NCBI GenBank assembly: GCA_025991245.1
Contig: BQMJ01000060.1
Coordinates: 1-64,000 of the forward strand
Source of the DNA: Galdieria partita
Lineage: Eukaryota > Rhodophyta > Bangiophyceae > Galdieriales > Galdieriaceae
Direction of reading: 5' to 3'
DNA length: 64,000 nt
Part shown: positions 47,215 through 59,395 of the stretch, one piece after another
How positions within the stretch are numbered: position 1 is the stretch's first letter
Layout: every line of letters starts with the position of its first letter
The notes under the pieces: generated by a model
What the model saw: only the letters and a program-made list of their open reading frames with translations
Databases searched by the model: none
Told to the model about the DNA's origin: nothing
Translations under genes and position numbers: made by a program

Positions 47215-48176
47215 TTATATTTTTGCATATCCATTCTTCAATTGAGAACTTTGTAACATAGAAACCACTTTTTGAAAAGACTGATGCACAGGTGAATAAC
47301 TTTTCAAAGTTCTCATTCTATCCAACCATTGACATAGTTGAGGATATTCGGTCAATGAGAAAGAACATGTTCTATCCTTGGCTTGAGTATAATATAACAC
47401 ATTCGATGGAAGCAAACTGGTAACAACAACCATCATCAGCAATATATATATATAATCTCATATGTACAATCATACCGTAAACTCTCTATTTCCACAAACA
47501 ACGAAAGATCAGCAATACTAGGCTGTTCCATACCCTTTATCATAAAAGGTCCCTTATCCAGAATGGACTCCAAAGTGCCAAGAGACTTTTTCATTTGACC
47601 AACAGCAAACTCAACCACGGGTATGTTCACCGACTGTGGCTGATTCATAAACCTACACAACCTATGAAAAGGCACAAACGGCCAACTGCTTTTTTCTACT
47701 TACTTGGCTACCATGACTGCATTCCAAACTGTCAACTTGCTGCTCCATGAGAAGCTAGAGTGATGCCAATCCAAAAGTTCTAATCCATTTTGTAATGTTC
47801 CACTACATCACTTGCACAACACATACCATCTATCTTGGCTCTCTTCTGGGGATCCGAAGGGTACCAGTGGTCTTGTACCATACTGGCACGAGTACGAATG
47901 AGATATTTCAAAATAGCATGACTTTCAGCTAAAAAGAAACCATCAGCGTCTTGGATAGCAGGAACTTTTTGAAAGGGATTGATTCGAAGGTATTCCGGTT
48001 TCCTACAAAAGTTACAACAGCAAGGCTAAAGTTGGAATAACTTACAAATGATCCTTTTCAAACAACTTGATGCGCTGTATCTTATGTGGTATGCCATTCT
48101 CTAAAAGAAACATAAGAACTCCTCTACATGGAGGGGAACCAGGTTCATAATACAACGTAAGTGCGTCGAAACTCAT
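47215..48176 (-). CDS. glutathione S-transferase, theta-like
   Basis: Five exons (48176-48046, 48002-47827, 47779-47704, 47652-47476, 47416-47215) encode 253 residues. The N-terminal thioredoxin-fold domain reads LTLYYEPGSPPCRGVLMFL, RINPFQKVPAIQDADGFFLA, ESHAILKYLIRTR (the Pro-Ala/Ile and ESHAIL motifs of the glutathione site). The C-terminal helical domain includes ELLDWHHSSFSW, like theta-class WHH, and MEQPSIADLSLFVEIESL with the N-capping Asp. Theta GSTs conjugate or reduce small electrophiles and peroxides. Introns range from 43 to 59 bp. It is convergent with the TALE gene across only 35 bp. Confidence 0.85.
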
Positions 48177-48243
48177 AAGGAACAATTTCTTTCCAATGGT
48201 CTGGGATGGATTCATCCCATTCTCTCTCTTGAATGAAAGAATA

Positions 48244-49965
48244 TTAAGAAACTAGCTTTCCTTGAGAGACTTTATCAGGTTGTAACTTGGAAAACAAACT
48301 ATTATAATCAACAAAAGAGTTGGCTCCATCGGGATTCTCAGATACTTCAAAGGTAGTTGCGCTGGCGTTTTTACTGAATAGAGTGTGAAAACAAACATTA
48401 GCTACATCTTGTCTACTAATGACTCCATTCATTGGGCTTTTTAGTTGTTGATCAATCAACAGATAGTTACAGCCTTTGCCTGGGCCATCATACATTGCAC
48501 AAGGACGAACAATACTGTATCGAAGAGAAGATGAGCGAATGACTTGTTCAGCTCGGTACTTGCAGTATAAAAGATACTCCATTTGTGACTTGGCAGGAAG
48601 AGATATGGGCAACGAAACATTCTTAGTGAGGTGACTTACTGCTGCTGCACTCAAGTATACAAATTGTGGGGTTTGAGTACCCAATCCATTATGGCGATAG
48701 GCATAGATATCTTTCAACTCTAAAGAAAACAAACCCTCTTGAAAAGTAGGATTCAACTTTTCATCATATTCAAATTTCGAATACATCAACTGAAAGGAAT
48801 AAATTCTTGAGGAGTCCAAAGGAGTCATCGGTGTTATGGTTTTGGCACGAAAAACTGGACGAAATTGAGAAAACAATAAATAGCATTCTTTCCACGTTGA
48901 AGCAACAGTATCCACCGAATAGATATAGGCAATGCCATCCCATTTCTTATCACATCGAATAATGAATTTGTAACGCTTTCCATCGCCTAAGAAACGTAAA
49001 TAGATCCCATCATAACCACTCAAATCAATTGGAGTCTCGAAAGGAACCGTCTTGACACTAGCAAAACCACCAAAGTTATCTGTGGATACCTGCCCACTAA
49101 ATATTACAGAATCACCATTAGAAGACAGCTCTACTTTGCTCTGACTGACACCTCCCATAACTACATCATCTACGGGACCCCATAGTCGAGTAATATTGGA
49201 TGCTGGAGGACGAAAAGATAATACATTGAGATATTCGACATCCGGTATCTCCAAAGACTCGGTGTCTTTCAAATACTGTTGCGCAAAACTTACGAGATTC
49301 TTTACCCCTTCGTATTCTACAAGCTCTGTATATACCTTCCACTCTACATTCGAATCAACAGAACTCATATCGATTGGAACCGAGACAGTGCTAGCTGAAT
49401 AACTATTGGGTTGTAAGGATACCCCAATGACACAAAATACTGCATAAACTTGACGAAAATGTTCAGGAACCAGACTATGCAAATCACCAGTTATCAACTC
49501 TAGTTTTTCAACTTGTGCACCTTCATCCCTTAGAATAGTCTTGGCTCGTCTTTCATCTCGAACCAAGGCACGAACAATACAACCACTGCGCTGTAATTTG
49601 ACTACCAACTTGCGACCTACACGACCTGTTGCACCAACGACCAGCACAACTTTTCCAGCCAAAGGTGACACATCTTTCTCCAAATGTGTCAAGGAATGGA
49701 GTCGAAGAGAGCGTACCTGGGCGCCAGGGTCTGGTAGGTTTCCACTCACGGCAATTTCTTGAGAGAAAGCTCTGGCAAGGGGATTGAAAAACAGAAAAGT
49801 TTTCACAAAACGCCCAAAAGGCCAAGGCTTTCGACCAGTTCTCTTTTCGGTTCTTTTCTCTTCAGCTTTAATAATTGTGTTGGAGCAGTGAACGTTTCCG
49901 AGTGCTAAGAGTCTGTGAGTGAATACACAAGTAATAAGCCAAGTACAATGCACAAAGTTCAACAT
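48244..49965 (-). CDS. HCF173-like atypical SDR with CIA30 insertion
   Basis: A single-exon protein of 573 residues. A basic N-terminus of about 100 residues looks like a plastid transit peptide. An NAD(P)-binding fold starts with VVLVVGATGRVGRKLVVKL (GATGxxG). The SDR core is interrupted by a CIA30-type domain (about 250-420): LWGPVDDVVMGGVSQSKVEL, FSGQVSTDNFGGFASVKT, GIYLRFLGDGKRYKF. The SDR then resumes with SIVRPCAMYDGPG and VISRQDVANVCF. In plants this arrangement is HCF173, which binds psbA mRNA and promotes D1 translation. The same domain order occurs in other plastid SDRs, so HCF173 itself is likely but not proven. Confidence 0.75.
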   Translation of the reverse strand: MLNFVHCTWLITCVFTHRLLALGNVHCSNTIIKAEEKRTEKRTGRKPWPFGRFVKTFLFFNPLARAFSQEIAVSGNLPDPGAQVRSLRLHSLTHLEKDVSPLAGKVVLVVGATGRVGRKLVVKLQRSGCIVRALVRDERRAKTILRDEGAQVEKLELITGDLHSLVPEHFRQVYAVFCVIGVSLQPNSYSASTVSVPIDMSSVDSNVEWKVYTELVEYEGVKNLVSFAQQYLKDTESLEIPDVEYLNVLSFRPPASNITRLWGPVDDVVMGGVSQSKVELSSNGDSVIFSGQVSTDNFGGFASVKTVPFETPIDLSGYDGIYLRFLGDGKRYKFIIRCDKKWDGIAYIYSVDTVASTWKECYLLFSQFRPVFRAKTITPMTPLDSSRIYSFQLMYSKFEYDEKLNPTFQEGLFSLELKDIYAYRHNGLGTQTPQFVYLSAAAVSHLTKNVSLPISLPAKSQMEYLLYCKYRAEQVIRSSSLRYSIVRPCAMYDGPGKGCNYLLIDQQLKSPMNGVISRQDVANVCFHTLFSKNASATTFEVSENPDGANSFVDYNSLFSKLQPDKVSQGKLVS

Positions 49966-50040
49966 ATTGTCTCAGACACAAAGAAAGATTGGGGAGATGA
50001 TGTGTAATCTCTGCATGTAACCCATTGTTGAGTGCTTTCT

Positions 50041-53000
50041 TTATGGACTAAAGTCGGTATCTTCCTCGTCATCAACTTGATATTCACTATCATCATAATC
50101 TTCTTCTTCTTCTTCTTCAGAATCACTAACTACATAAACAGGGTCTCTCTTGGAAAACATACCCGAATGTAACTGTCTCGTTGGTCGGGTTTGGAGAGAT
50201 TCTTTTTCTTCTTCGTTGAACAGTGTCTCACTTTGATCAACGCTTTTCCTGATCCCTTTTTGGGTTTCCTGTTTGAGTTGCAACTTGGTGATCATTGTGG
50301 GGTTGCCGTTGTTTGCCTGGTTCGTAGTGGGCTTAGACGTCATTGCTTTGGAAGTTGTTATATTTTCTCGTGTTGATTTATGCGACGGCCGCAACTTCTT
50401 TGTTTTTTCTTTTCCTTGTTTTGCAGGTAAGATTTGGTGATTACCCAAACGTATATTTGTTTCCAACCTTTTCCGTAAGCTTTCCACTTCCGCTTCTTCT
50501 TCTGCCCCTTCGATAGGGGGATTCTTATATTTCAGAGGAGATACAACTCTTGCGGGTAAAGAAACATCCATATCGTCTTGCTGGCCTTCTGCCCAACTCA
50601 ACCCTGAAATTTCTGGGACTTGTTCGGTGACACTCAACTTTGAATTTTTGCTTTGTTTTTTGGCGTATGAGACTTTTCTTGTAGAAGGAGGAGGAATTTC
50701 TTCCAAGTTCATTTCATCTTGTTCCGTCTTGGCAAGTATAGCTTGCATCGAAGCATTCTTTTTGCCTTTTAACTTCGATTTTTGTAGTTTCTTTGCTTCC
50801 ATTGCTGCCTGTTTCAATGAAAATGACTCTTCTTCTTCCCAATTCAGGTTTTCGTCTAGAATTTGCTCTAGTTTTTCTAAATCTTGTAGCCAAAGCTCTG
50901 ATGGCGCTGTCTGCTCCAATGTTTTCATGTCTCCTACTTTTTTATCTCGTTCTTCAGCAAGTTTGGTGATTCTTTCTTTAGTAAGACTCCAAATCGGCAT
51001 AGATAGTAAATAGTCATAGCCACTACCTGTTTCGCTGTCATTTTCTTCTTCAGCTTCTTCGTCCTTATTGTCTGAGAGGGTATTGTTGTTGTAAATTTTC
51101 TTGAAATGATGTTTGGTCAACGTAACGATGAGGTCTTTTCTTTTGACATTGGCTACTTTGATTTCGCCTTCAATAACTTGGCGAATAAAACGAACACGAT
51201 TTTCTAATTTCTCTACTTGAACCATGAGTTCATGTAGAAGATATTGCTTGCGGGATTCGTATAGGCGCAGTCGAATATGGAAGAATTCTTTCAACATATC
51301 GATCGGATCGTCGTATTTCTGTATCTTCCCTTCTGCATTGAATAGGACCATATTAGAAGTCGATAGAGTTGAGCCCAATTTGAATTTTTTGTGAAAGCCT
51401 TGTGTTTCACATTGCTTATAGGCTTCATCATGCAAATTGACAAGAAAATCGACTAGTCTTTCCGTGCTTCTGTCGAAAAACTCTTTTATAAAACTTGCTT
51501 CTCCAGGTTTGTGTTGTTCTGAAGATAACATGATGCTTTCCAACCATTCTTTATATGGCGTTGTCCATGTCTTCAATGGAAGCTCAGTTATGCGAACCAG
51601 ATTATCACGAACTCGATATAGTTTTCCATAAACATCATAAGTGTTGGAACCCGAGAAAGTAATGGAACCACGGAAGCCTCTATACCAAGGATGCATTACT
51701 TGAGGCTCCTGTCCATGAATAAGTCGACGAATATTTTCAATGACATCCTTTGGGTTGTAACAAGGAACATTGGTAGACCATCCAGTACCAATACCTTCAG
51801 CACCATTCACTAAAACGAGAGGAATAACAGGACAATAGTAGTTGGGTTCAATCGAAAGTCCATCTTCTTCTAAATATTGAAGAACGGCATCATCTGATTC
51901 TGGAAATAGATAACGCGTTATAGGAGCAAGCCTCGTGAATATATAACGAGCAGATGCCGCATCTTTTCCACCTTGTAGTCGAGTACCAAACTGACCCGAA
52001 GGAACCAAAAGATTGATATTGCAAGCGCCAACAAAATTTTGTGCCAATCCTACAATAGTCGCCATGAGAGACATTTCTCCATGGTGATAAGCCGCATTTT
52101 CAGCTATATAACCTGCCAGTTGAGCAACTTTAATATCTTTTGTCAGCTTCTTTTTAAAACAACCAAATAAAACTTTACGCTGACTAGGTTTCATGCCATC
52201 GATAACTGATGGTATCGAGCGAGAATTATCGGAAAGAGAAAATAGAATAAGTTCCTTGTTAACAAAATTCGAATAGGTAAGATCATCAGCAACGTGGTCA
52301 AAATATGTATCAGGATCAACATCAGCCAGCCATTCTTTTCGTTCCTGTACTCTCTGCTTCGAGAATGCCATATCTATTGCGACTTTGTCCTCCTCTCCAG
52401 ACCATATGAAATCAATGACATGAAGATCCAAATGAGAAAAGTATTCTTTGGCTTCCGAAGAAGTTGAAGTACCCAAACCTTTATAGTACTTGATGTTCCA
52501 GCCTTTTAAGGATTCCTCCTCTAAAGAAGTTCTCCAAGTTTTGTATTCTGGTATAGTAAAAAAGGTAACAACCTGATTTCCCTTAGAGGCCTTCACTATA
52601 GGAGTGATGAATTCTTGAAGGAAACCTTTCATTTCTAACAAACTTGGCCAAAAATGATGAAAAAAATTGATAAGCAAGCCCTAAAATGAAAATGAGTGAA
52701 ACAATACTCTCACAAAAAATACGGATTTCGACCTTGATATGACTTCCATCATTGTCCTGATCCGTCATGATCAACACATGACCGTATCTTAAAGTCTTAA
52801 TGGTCTCGTTATCGTACACTTTTCCATGCTGCAATCCCAATATCTTTTTCAAGTTGTTGATTTCCGCATTTTCCTAAGGTGACGTGAGTTCCTTTCATTT
52901 GCAATCATGAATAACTTGTACCATTATTTGTTTGTGAGAAGCTTCTCGAACATTTAACAATTTGCCTCTCAGTGGAAAAACACCATAGTAGTCACGGCCT

Positions 53001-54441
53001 ACTACCGATAAACCGGAAACTGCCAGCGCCTTTGCAGAATCTCCTTCAGTAAGAATCAAAGTACAGTAAAAGGAATCCTTCGTTCCGGCATAATTTGCAT
53101 CGTCCAATTTGGGTATGCCCAAAATCTTCTTAGCTTTACCGCCATCAGTCTTCTTCAATTCTGAAGTCTGCTTCATTTTCGCAAATGAAAGAACGTTTTC
53201 CAGTATGCTTGATTTCATGACTTTCTTCATAAACTCTTCCGATAAAGGACAAGATGAACCAAAAGTGCTGGGTCTAGAAGTCATGTTTTCCTTTGTCTGC
53301 GAATCAAACGCTGGATTTTCAATGAGGCACTTGAGGAATATCCAGAGATGATTCTTAATTTGAAATGGTTTCAGCTTTAAGCCTTTATGCTTCTTTTCAA
53401 TATGTTCATTCACTTTGGAAATAATTTGATCCATAATATGATTGACATGAGTACCACCTTTCATGGTCCAAATGGAGTTTACGAAACTGACTTGGGTAAA
53501 TTGTCCTTCACTGACGGATACCATTACTTCCCATCTGGAGCCGTTACACTCATAAATGCGAGGTACGTCAATCTTGTCTATCAAATAAAGTTCGCAGTAG
53601 TCGCGAAATGACTTGATAGGAAGATGAGTCCCATTGAAATAAACTTTAACCGCAGGATTGCATCCAGCAACATCGAATACTCTCTTCTGAAACAAGGCTA
53701 GAATATCTTCGTCTAAATGAGTCATGGAAAACTTCTCCAAATCTGGAACAAAAGTGATTTTTGTCCAGTCCTCTTTCTTGTTGGAAGTGATTTTGGGATC
53801 TTTTCTACTGGACATGTTATCGCTGAACTCTTGATGATATGTCAAGCCTCTTTGGGAGTCTGCAGTCTCTACAATGAATAACTTGGAGAAAATATTGGTT
53901 AACTTTGCACCATAACCATTTCTTCCTCCTACAACTTTCCTTTCGCTGTCATCATAGTTCGATGACGTAAGAAGATGGCCAAAAATCATTTCGGGTACAT
54001 AGATGTTTTCTTTTTTGTGTATCTTCAATAGACAGTGTTGGTAGCAATTTTACTCCTTTACTTTGATCTCTTACCTCCACAGGGATACCCTTTCCATTGT
54101 TATATATGGATATCTGGTTATCCTCCTTGTAAATGTCAACACGTATCGTGTTCATAGAAGGGTCACGCTGCTTATGATCAGCTGCATTGACTAAAATTTC
54201 ATCGAAGATTTTGTATAATGCAGGTACGAATGACACTTCACGATAGGTCATTCGTTGGTTCATTCTATCGTATACCCATAAAGTTTGGCTAGTCCGTTCC
54301 ACCGAGCCTCAAAGCAAGAGTTAGTAAGAAGAACAGAATTTCCTCCATTTACACACCAATATATGTATCTGGACGCAACAATACATGCTCTCTGGGGGTT
54401 AACTTTTGGTAAGTATCCTCTACAGTCTTGTAAGAAGCCAT
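50041..54441 (-). CDS. TOP2: DNA topoisomerase II
   Basis: Five exons (54441-54357, 54307-54075, 54022-52922, 52873-52733, 52680-50041) give about 1399 residues, normal for eukaryotic topoisomerase II. I chose the first in-frame ATG (54441). The ATPase domain has YKIFDEILVNAADHKQRDP, YNNGKGIPV and VVGGRNGYGAKLTNIFS; the TOPRIM domain has LILTEGDSAKALAVSGLSVVG and IMTDQDNDGSHIK; the cleavage core has SLMATIVGLAQNFVGA, GKDAASARYIFTRLAPITR (active-site Tyr). The C-terminal ~250 residues are charged and end in an acidic SDSEEEEEEDYDDSE stretch. The enzyme untangles chromosomes by passing one duplex through another. Introns are 48-52 bp; the donors include GTGTGT, GTACAA and GTCGAA. It diverges from NUF2 across 137 bp, a sensible pairing for mitotic genes. 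Confidence 0.95.
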
Positions 54442-54578
54442 TGCATCCACTTCGCTTCCTACAAGTTCGTTTTTGAAATATCGATTTGAATCGAAATTTG
54501 GCGCGCAACCAACCGTTTTGGATTTTTTCCTCCCTTCTTTTCGATCTCTTGGTTGATTATTGAAAAGTTCGATATCGG

Positions 54579-56015
54579 ATGTATACGCCTTCCAAAAGTC
54601 CCAAAGTGAAAGGTCCACAATATTCTTTCCCTATTCTAAACACCGAGGAAATAGTCCAATGCTTGAAGGAACTTCAAATTCCGTTCTCCGAAGAACAGCT
54701 GAAAAAACCTACCTCGGAAGGTATTCGTGCCACTTATGAACAGATTCTCGAGCTTCTTTTAGGAATATCTCGAGAGGAATTACAACAGCCTGTGTTTCAG
54801 GCGCTCGATGTACTATCTTATCCTGAACTTCACGAATATTCGGTAGGACAGCTTAATTTTCACCGAAACTTGCAAAAACTATTGGAAGCTTGTGGCTATC
54901 ACGAGTTTTCTATGAAAGACTACTTGAAACCCGAATACGCTCGAACAAGGAAAATACTAAGCGCTATCATCAACTTTGCCAAATTCCGAGAAGAGCGCTT
55001 GGTAACTTTTCTGGAGCTACAAGGACGCTCGGAAGAATTGACAGCGAGAAAACAACAACTAGAAGAAGAGTTGAACGAATTGCGTGAAAAAGTTAACAAA
55101 CTGAAGTAAGTAATTGCTTTTTTGGTTGCAAAAAGTTTATCAGTTCTTGTATGCAGAAGTGAAGATGAAGAAATGACGCCTTATGCTCAATCTTTGGAAC
55201 AGCAAGCGGAAGAATTGGTGGGGGAAATTGCTCAATACAACAAGTCTCAAGCTTCTCTTCAGAAGCAAATCAAAGAACTGAAAGCGGAAGTTGCATCAAG
55301 AAGTGACAAAATATCTAGCGTTAAATTTAATATTTTGAATGAAAAGCAGGAGTGCAATAAACTACAAGAAATGGTAGTACCTAGTCCTGAAAAAGCTAAG
55401 AAGGAAATTGAAGACATGAGCGAACAACTGGAGAATGATAAGCAGACCACTCAAAGTATAGAACGAAGAACAAAGGATCTCAAATCGAGAATCAATGGTT
55501 TGGAAGATTGCGAAAGAGAACTTCGACAAACCTTCAAGTTGATGCAAGAATGCGAAGAGCAAATGAATGAATGGCGCATACTTCAAGATGGGTTATCTGA
55601 GAAGAGACAGCGAATAGTTGAATACGAAGAAGAATTAAAACGTCTCAAATCTACCGAGTCGCATTATCGAAGACAGTTGTCGAATGTTGAGGAACGTATT
55701 TCACGTTTGCAAGTTCAAGCAGAAGAGAAAAAGCGATATGCAGATGAAGCCTATAATCAAGTTTGTCAAGATCGTTCGGAAGTAGAGAGAGAAAGAGAAG
55801 AAGTGGAAAGGCGCATTGAAAGAACCAACATACTTATTCAAACCACCAAAGACAAAATACAAGAAATGCTAACTGAGCACGAAAAGGAAGTAGAACGAGT
55901 ACGAGAAAAATACCGCACACTGGAAGCGAGTGTGGTAAAGTATCATCGTGAACTCTTTTCTGTGATGCAGTCTTTATCATCTTATCAAAGCAAAATCGAT
56001 ATTTCTACAAACTAG
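54579..56015 (+). CDS. NUF2: kinetochore protein NUF2
   Basis: Two exons (54579-55105, 55157-56015; 51-bp intron) encode 461 residues, the usual length. The N-terminal calponin-homology-like NUF2 domain reads FPILNTEEIVQCLKELQIPF, ILELLLGISREELQQPVF, SMKDYLKPEYARTRKILSAI, INFAKFREERL, matching the family's conserved DL..P...R....LS..INF.kfre. The rest is a long coiled coil (LTARKQQLEEELNELREKV and beyond). NUF2 pairs with NDC80 and binds microtubules at kinetochores. It sits next to topoisomerase II. Confidence 0.92.
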
Positions 56016-56208
56016 CATAACTAATTGATGGACAAACAAACCCCGCAAAAGGTTGATACAGTAAATAGATATTCTATTGCTTCTACTGTATCTCTAGAAA
56101 CGGAAATGAACCATTTCATAAAACTTGTGTAACCTACGGCTATCCAACGAAATATTGAGCATTTTGTTGACCCTTGAAAGAACACAATTTATTGGTTTCC
56201 AAGTATTC

Positions 56209-57690
56209 TTAGGCATCATCCAAAGCGGCAACACCTGGAAGAACACGACCCTCAATCAATTCCAAAGAAGCTCCTCCTCCTGTGGAAATATGCGACATTT
56301 TATCAGCCAAGTTTGCTTTTTCAACTGCAGCAACCGAGTCTCCACCTCCAATAATCGTTATTGTGCCTTGTTCTGTTAATTTTGCTAAAATTTGAGCGAC
56401 TGAAAAGGTTCCTTTAGCAAACTTTTCCATTTCAAATACTCCCATCGGTCCATTCCACAGTATGGTTTTACAACTGGCTAGTTCTGACTCGATCATTTTT
56501 ATAGATTCTGGACCGATATCCAGTCCCATCCAACCTTCTGGAATCTGGTCAAAAGGCACAACTTTTGTATTTGCATTGTTATCAAATTTATCTGCAATGA
56601 CTAGGTCCGTTGGAAAAACGAGTTTCACGCCTTTTCTTGCTGCCATTTGTTCAATTTCTTTTGCCAAATCCAACTTGTCTTCTTCGACCAATGAAGAACC
56701 AACAGACACTCCTCTTGCTTTTAGAAAAGTGAAGATCATTCCTCCTCCGATAATGATTACGTTACACTTTTCGATAAGTGAGTCCAAAACACCAATTTTG
56801 GAAGATACTTTGGAACCTCCAACGATGGCAGCAAATGGTCTCTGCGGATTCTGTATTGCTGTTTGTAAGTATTCCAATTCTTTTTCTAACAGGAAACCGG
56901 CAACCGATGGCCGAATGAACTCAGTAACACCTTGTGTAGAAGCATGAGCACGATGTGCAGAACCAAATGCATCGTTCACATACAAGTCCATATTCATACT
57001 TAGTTTGCGACTAAAGTCAGGGTCATTGTCTGTTTCTTCCTTGTAGAATCGAACATTCTCTAACAAAATGATATCACCATCATTCATAGCATGAACCATA
57101 TTGTTTACTTGATCACCGATACAATCAGGAGCCATTCTGACACTCTTTCCTAGCAATTGACCCAATCTTTCTGCTACTGGAGCTAAAGAATAGCGATCCT
57201 CAAAACCACCCTTTGGTCTTCCAAGATGAGAAGATAAGATAACCTTTGCTCCATGATTAATCAAATACTGAATAGTAGGAAGGGAAGCTCTGATTCGAGT
57301 ATCGTCAGTGATAGTTTTACCATCCAACGGCACATTCAGGTCACATCTGACAAGAACCCTTTTCCCTTTGAGATCTGCTGTCGAAAGATCCTTTAGAGAT
57401 TTCTTTCTGCTGGAAATGGCAGTAGTCATATGAAGGTTCCGTGAGTTTCTTTGAAGTATATTGGTCTTGAGTGGGAAGAACGGCGAAAGGGTTTTGTTTG
57501 TAGTTGTGGGATTGCATAAGAGTCTCTTTCCATGAAGGATGGATACGTGCTTCCAACGATTACATTGATGGGAGTGCAACCGAAAACTACAAGTTACAAA
57601 CAACAAGGACATCTTATCACGAAACCTCCAATGTGGACGAGTACAACTGTCTCCACCTCCAATGAAGAATCGATCTCCAAGACATTCCAT
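56209..57690 (-). CDS. PGK: phosphoglycerate kinase with N-terminal targeting extension
   Basis: A single-exon protein of 493 residues. The first ~95 residues are an added N-terminus rich in Arg, Ser, His and hydrophobic residues, like a plastid transit peptide; internal ATGs (57612) offer shorter starts. The kinase core starts at [20 protein letters not shown], and continues with [51 protein letters not shown] and [20 protein letters not shown] (nucleotide-binding GGGDS). PGK interconverts 1,3-bisphosphoglycerate and 3-phosphoglycerate in the Calvin cycle and glycolysis. The convergent neighbour is NUF2, 193 bp away. Confidence 0.93.
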   Translation of the reverse strand: MECLGDRFFIGGGDSCTRPHWRFRDKMSLLFVTCSFRLHSHQCNRWKHVSILHGKRLLCNPTTTNKTLSPFFPLKTNILQRNSRNLHMTTAISSRKKSLKDLSTADLKGKRVLVRCDLNVPLDGKTITDDTRIRASLPTIQYLINHGAKVILSSHLGRPKGGFEDRYSLAPVAERLGQLLGKSVRMAPDCIGDQVNNMVHAMNDGDIILLENVRFYKEETDNDPDFSRKLSMNMDLYVNDAFGSAHRAHASTQGVTEFIRPSVAGFLLEKELEYLQTAIQNPQRPFAAIVGGSKVSSKIGVLDSLIEKCNVIIIGGGMIFTFLKARGVSVGSSLVEEDKLDLAKEIEQMAARKGVKLVFPTDLVIADKFDNNANTKVVPFDQIPEGWMGLDIGPESIKMIESELASCKTILWNGPMGVFEMEKFAKGTFSVAQILAKLTEQGTITIIGGGDSVAAVEKANLADKMSHISTGGGASLELIEGRVLPGVAALDDA

Positions 57691-57821
57691 TTTGTGGTGG
57701 AAACATTCGGATGTCTATTTTGTGAGCACATTGTGCAACTTTTTTTTCTCTCGTAGTTCTTCATGGAATGTTCAAATATCTTTTTGGATGTGTACCTTTA
57801 AAGTCCTCCATATACAAGATT

Positions 57822-57822
<1 letters not shown>

Positions 57823-57868
<46 letters not shown>

Positions 57869-57900
57869 TGAACGTGTGTGTGTGTGTGTGGGTGTGTGTT
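57823..57900. repeat. TA and GT dinucleotide microsatellites
   Basis: A run of about 20 TA units is followed, after a few bases, by a GT-rich run with one interruption (GTGTGTGTGTGTGTGGGTGT). It lies between PGK and RPL32, in the spacer near the 3' end of RPL32. Confidence 0.95.
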
Positions 57901-57963
57901 ATGCTTCTTCCCATATGTCTCTCCACTTTATATAAACAGTTTTCAAACAATCCGTCAATGTCT

Positions 57964-58365
57964 TTATTGCGCTTCCTGTGCTCGTAACTTGGCACGTGCA
58001 TTGGTAACTTTAATATTCAATTCTGCAGCTCGTTCTAGAATTTCCTTTCTCTTCTTTGCCGACACGCCGTGAGCTATTTCTGCTGCGTACTTCCGATTCA
58101 ACATGAGGAGAGCTTCCAGTTCCTTCACATTATTTACCAAAAACTTGTAAAAGCCGTTTGGCAACAAATATCTCGTCCTCTTATCTGTTCCATACCCAAT
58201 TTTGGGCATCAAAGTGGAACCCTTGAACCTCCTACGTACTCTACAGTCTATTCCCTTTGGCTTTCTCCAGTTTTCCTTAACTCTCTTAAACCTATCCGAC
58301 TGGAAACGCTTGAACTTTTTGGTTCTCTTTTTCACAGACTTGTGACGAATCAAAGGAGTCGGCAT
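57964..58365 (-). CDS. RPL32: 60S ribosomal protein L32
   Basis: A single-exon protein of 133 residues, the normal size for the family. I chose the ATG at 58365; the upstream frame lacks ATG. It has [58 protein letters not shown] and [19 protein letters not shown], closely matching eukaryotic eL32. It is part of the large cytosolic ribosomal subunit. No intron interrupts the coding part; a 5' UTR intron cannot be ruled out. Confidence 0.95.
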   Translation of the reverse strand: MPTPLIRHKSVKKRTKKFKRFQSDRFKRVKENWRKPKGIDCRVRRRFKGSTLMPKIGYGTDKRTRYLLPNGFYKFLVNNVKELEALLMLNRKYAAEIAHGVSAKKRKEILERAAELNIKVTNARAKLRAQEAQ

Positions 58366-58422
58366 ATTTCCCAATGACAATTTACGGCGACGCTGCTGCT
58401 GATTTTCCCAATGGAGTTGGCC

Positions 58423-59189
58423 TCAATTCTTTGGATCACCCATAGAGTACATGACTTGTATTTGTTCTTTAGGAATACCACCCAACAGGAATCCATACTT
58501 TTTCCACCACAATGCTCTATTCACTAGCTGCTTCCACTCTTCCTTACCCTAAAACCAACACATAAAGCCCATTGACAAAAAAGAAGAGGACTATACGAAC
58601 CAACTTTCTATAGGTTTCCATATCCCACGTGTCTTTCTTGTGACTGACCACTAAAGAATCCGAAGAATACGGGTTATCTTGCAACTTTGGTCCTACATTC
58701 CACAACGTTTTAGTCTCTTGTTCAGGACAATCCATCTATATACCGTTCCATCCAACCATCCAGTCCGAAGCTTTCTCTGGAATAGGTTCTTGTTCATAAT
58801 ACAAAGAAGATTTGTGTTCAAAATCAACCATGTATTCCGATTCCTCATCAACTCCAGCTATCCAAGGTTAGTTGAAGAACAAACAACCATACAACACAAC
58901 CTTCACAAAGTTGTTGATACAACGCTGCCTTTTTCTCCAAATGACTTGTCACATCAACTTCCATCGATTGGATATCTCTAGCCGCTCTTTGTTCTACACC
59001 AGGGTTTTGGGTATCGTCTAATTTCCTCTTTCTAGTACGACGTTTCCAACGAAATTTGGACGCTTCTTCTTCCTTATAGAGTGCTGCTCTTAAACCAAAC
59101 AATGAACGGCCAGAAACTTTGTTAATATAGTGGCGTTTTTTGGGTAAAACGGAAGAACCTGTTAACCAACCGAGATCTGTAGAAGACAT
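58423..59189 (-). CDS. unrecognised conserved-looking protein, four exons
   Basis: Four exons (59189-58901, 58857-58744, 58692-58601, 58548-58423) encode 206 residues. The introns are 43, 51 and 52 bp; the second begins GTATATAG and removes an in-frame TAG, which otherwise makes this look like two genes placed back to back. The first exon is basic (KEEEASKFRWKRRTRKRKL). The middle contains ESEYMVDFEHKSSLYYEQE and EKASDWMVGWNG, and the end NRALWWKKYGFLLGGIPKEQ. I do not recognise the family. Composition suggests a soluble, partly charged protein, possibly nuclear because of the basic cluster; no function is assigned. Confidence 0.65.
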
Positions 59190-59395
59190 GATGAGAACAA
59201 TCCAACAAGAAATGGAAACACAGCCATGGGAAGCGTCGATCGTTTCATCAAGGTTGTGTTTATTGAACTATTCTTTTTCTGTGTATGATATAGCAAGCAA
59301 CCCAAAGAGAAACGATACTAGAAAATGAATCTTTCCATACACAGGAATTGTTCAACTTTTAGCTTTTAGGAATACTCAACATAGCCCGAATAAAA

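Noticed and set aside
54441-54618. A longer topoisomerase II N-terminus starting near 54618
   Set aside because: No ATG exists in that extension, and it would overlap the NUF2 start; the ATG at 54441 gives the usual N-terminus.
58544-58735. A separate 63-residue gene
   Set aside because: It is explained as exons 3-4 plus intron sequence of the 58423-59189 gene.
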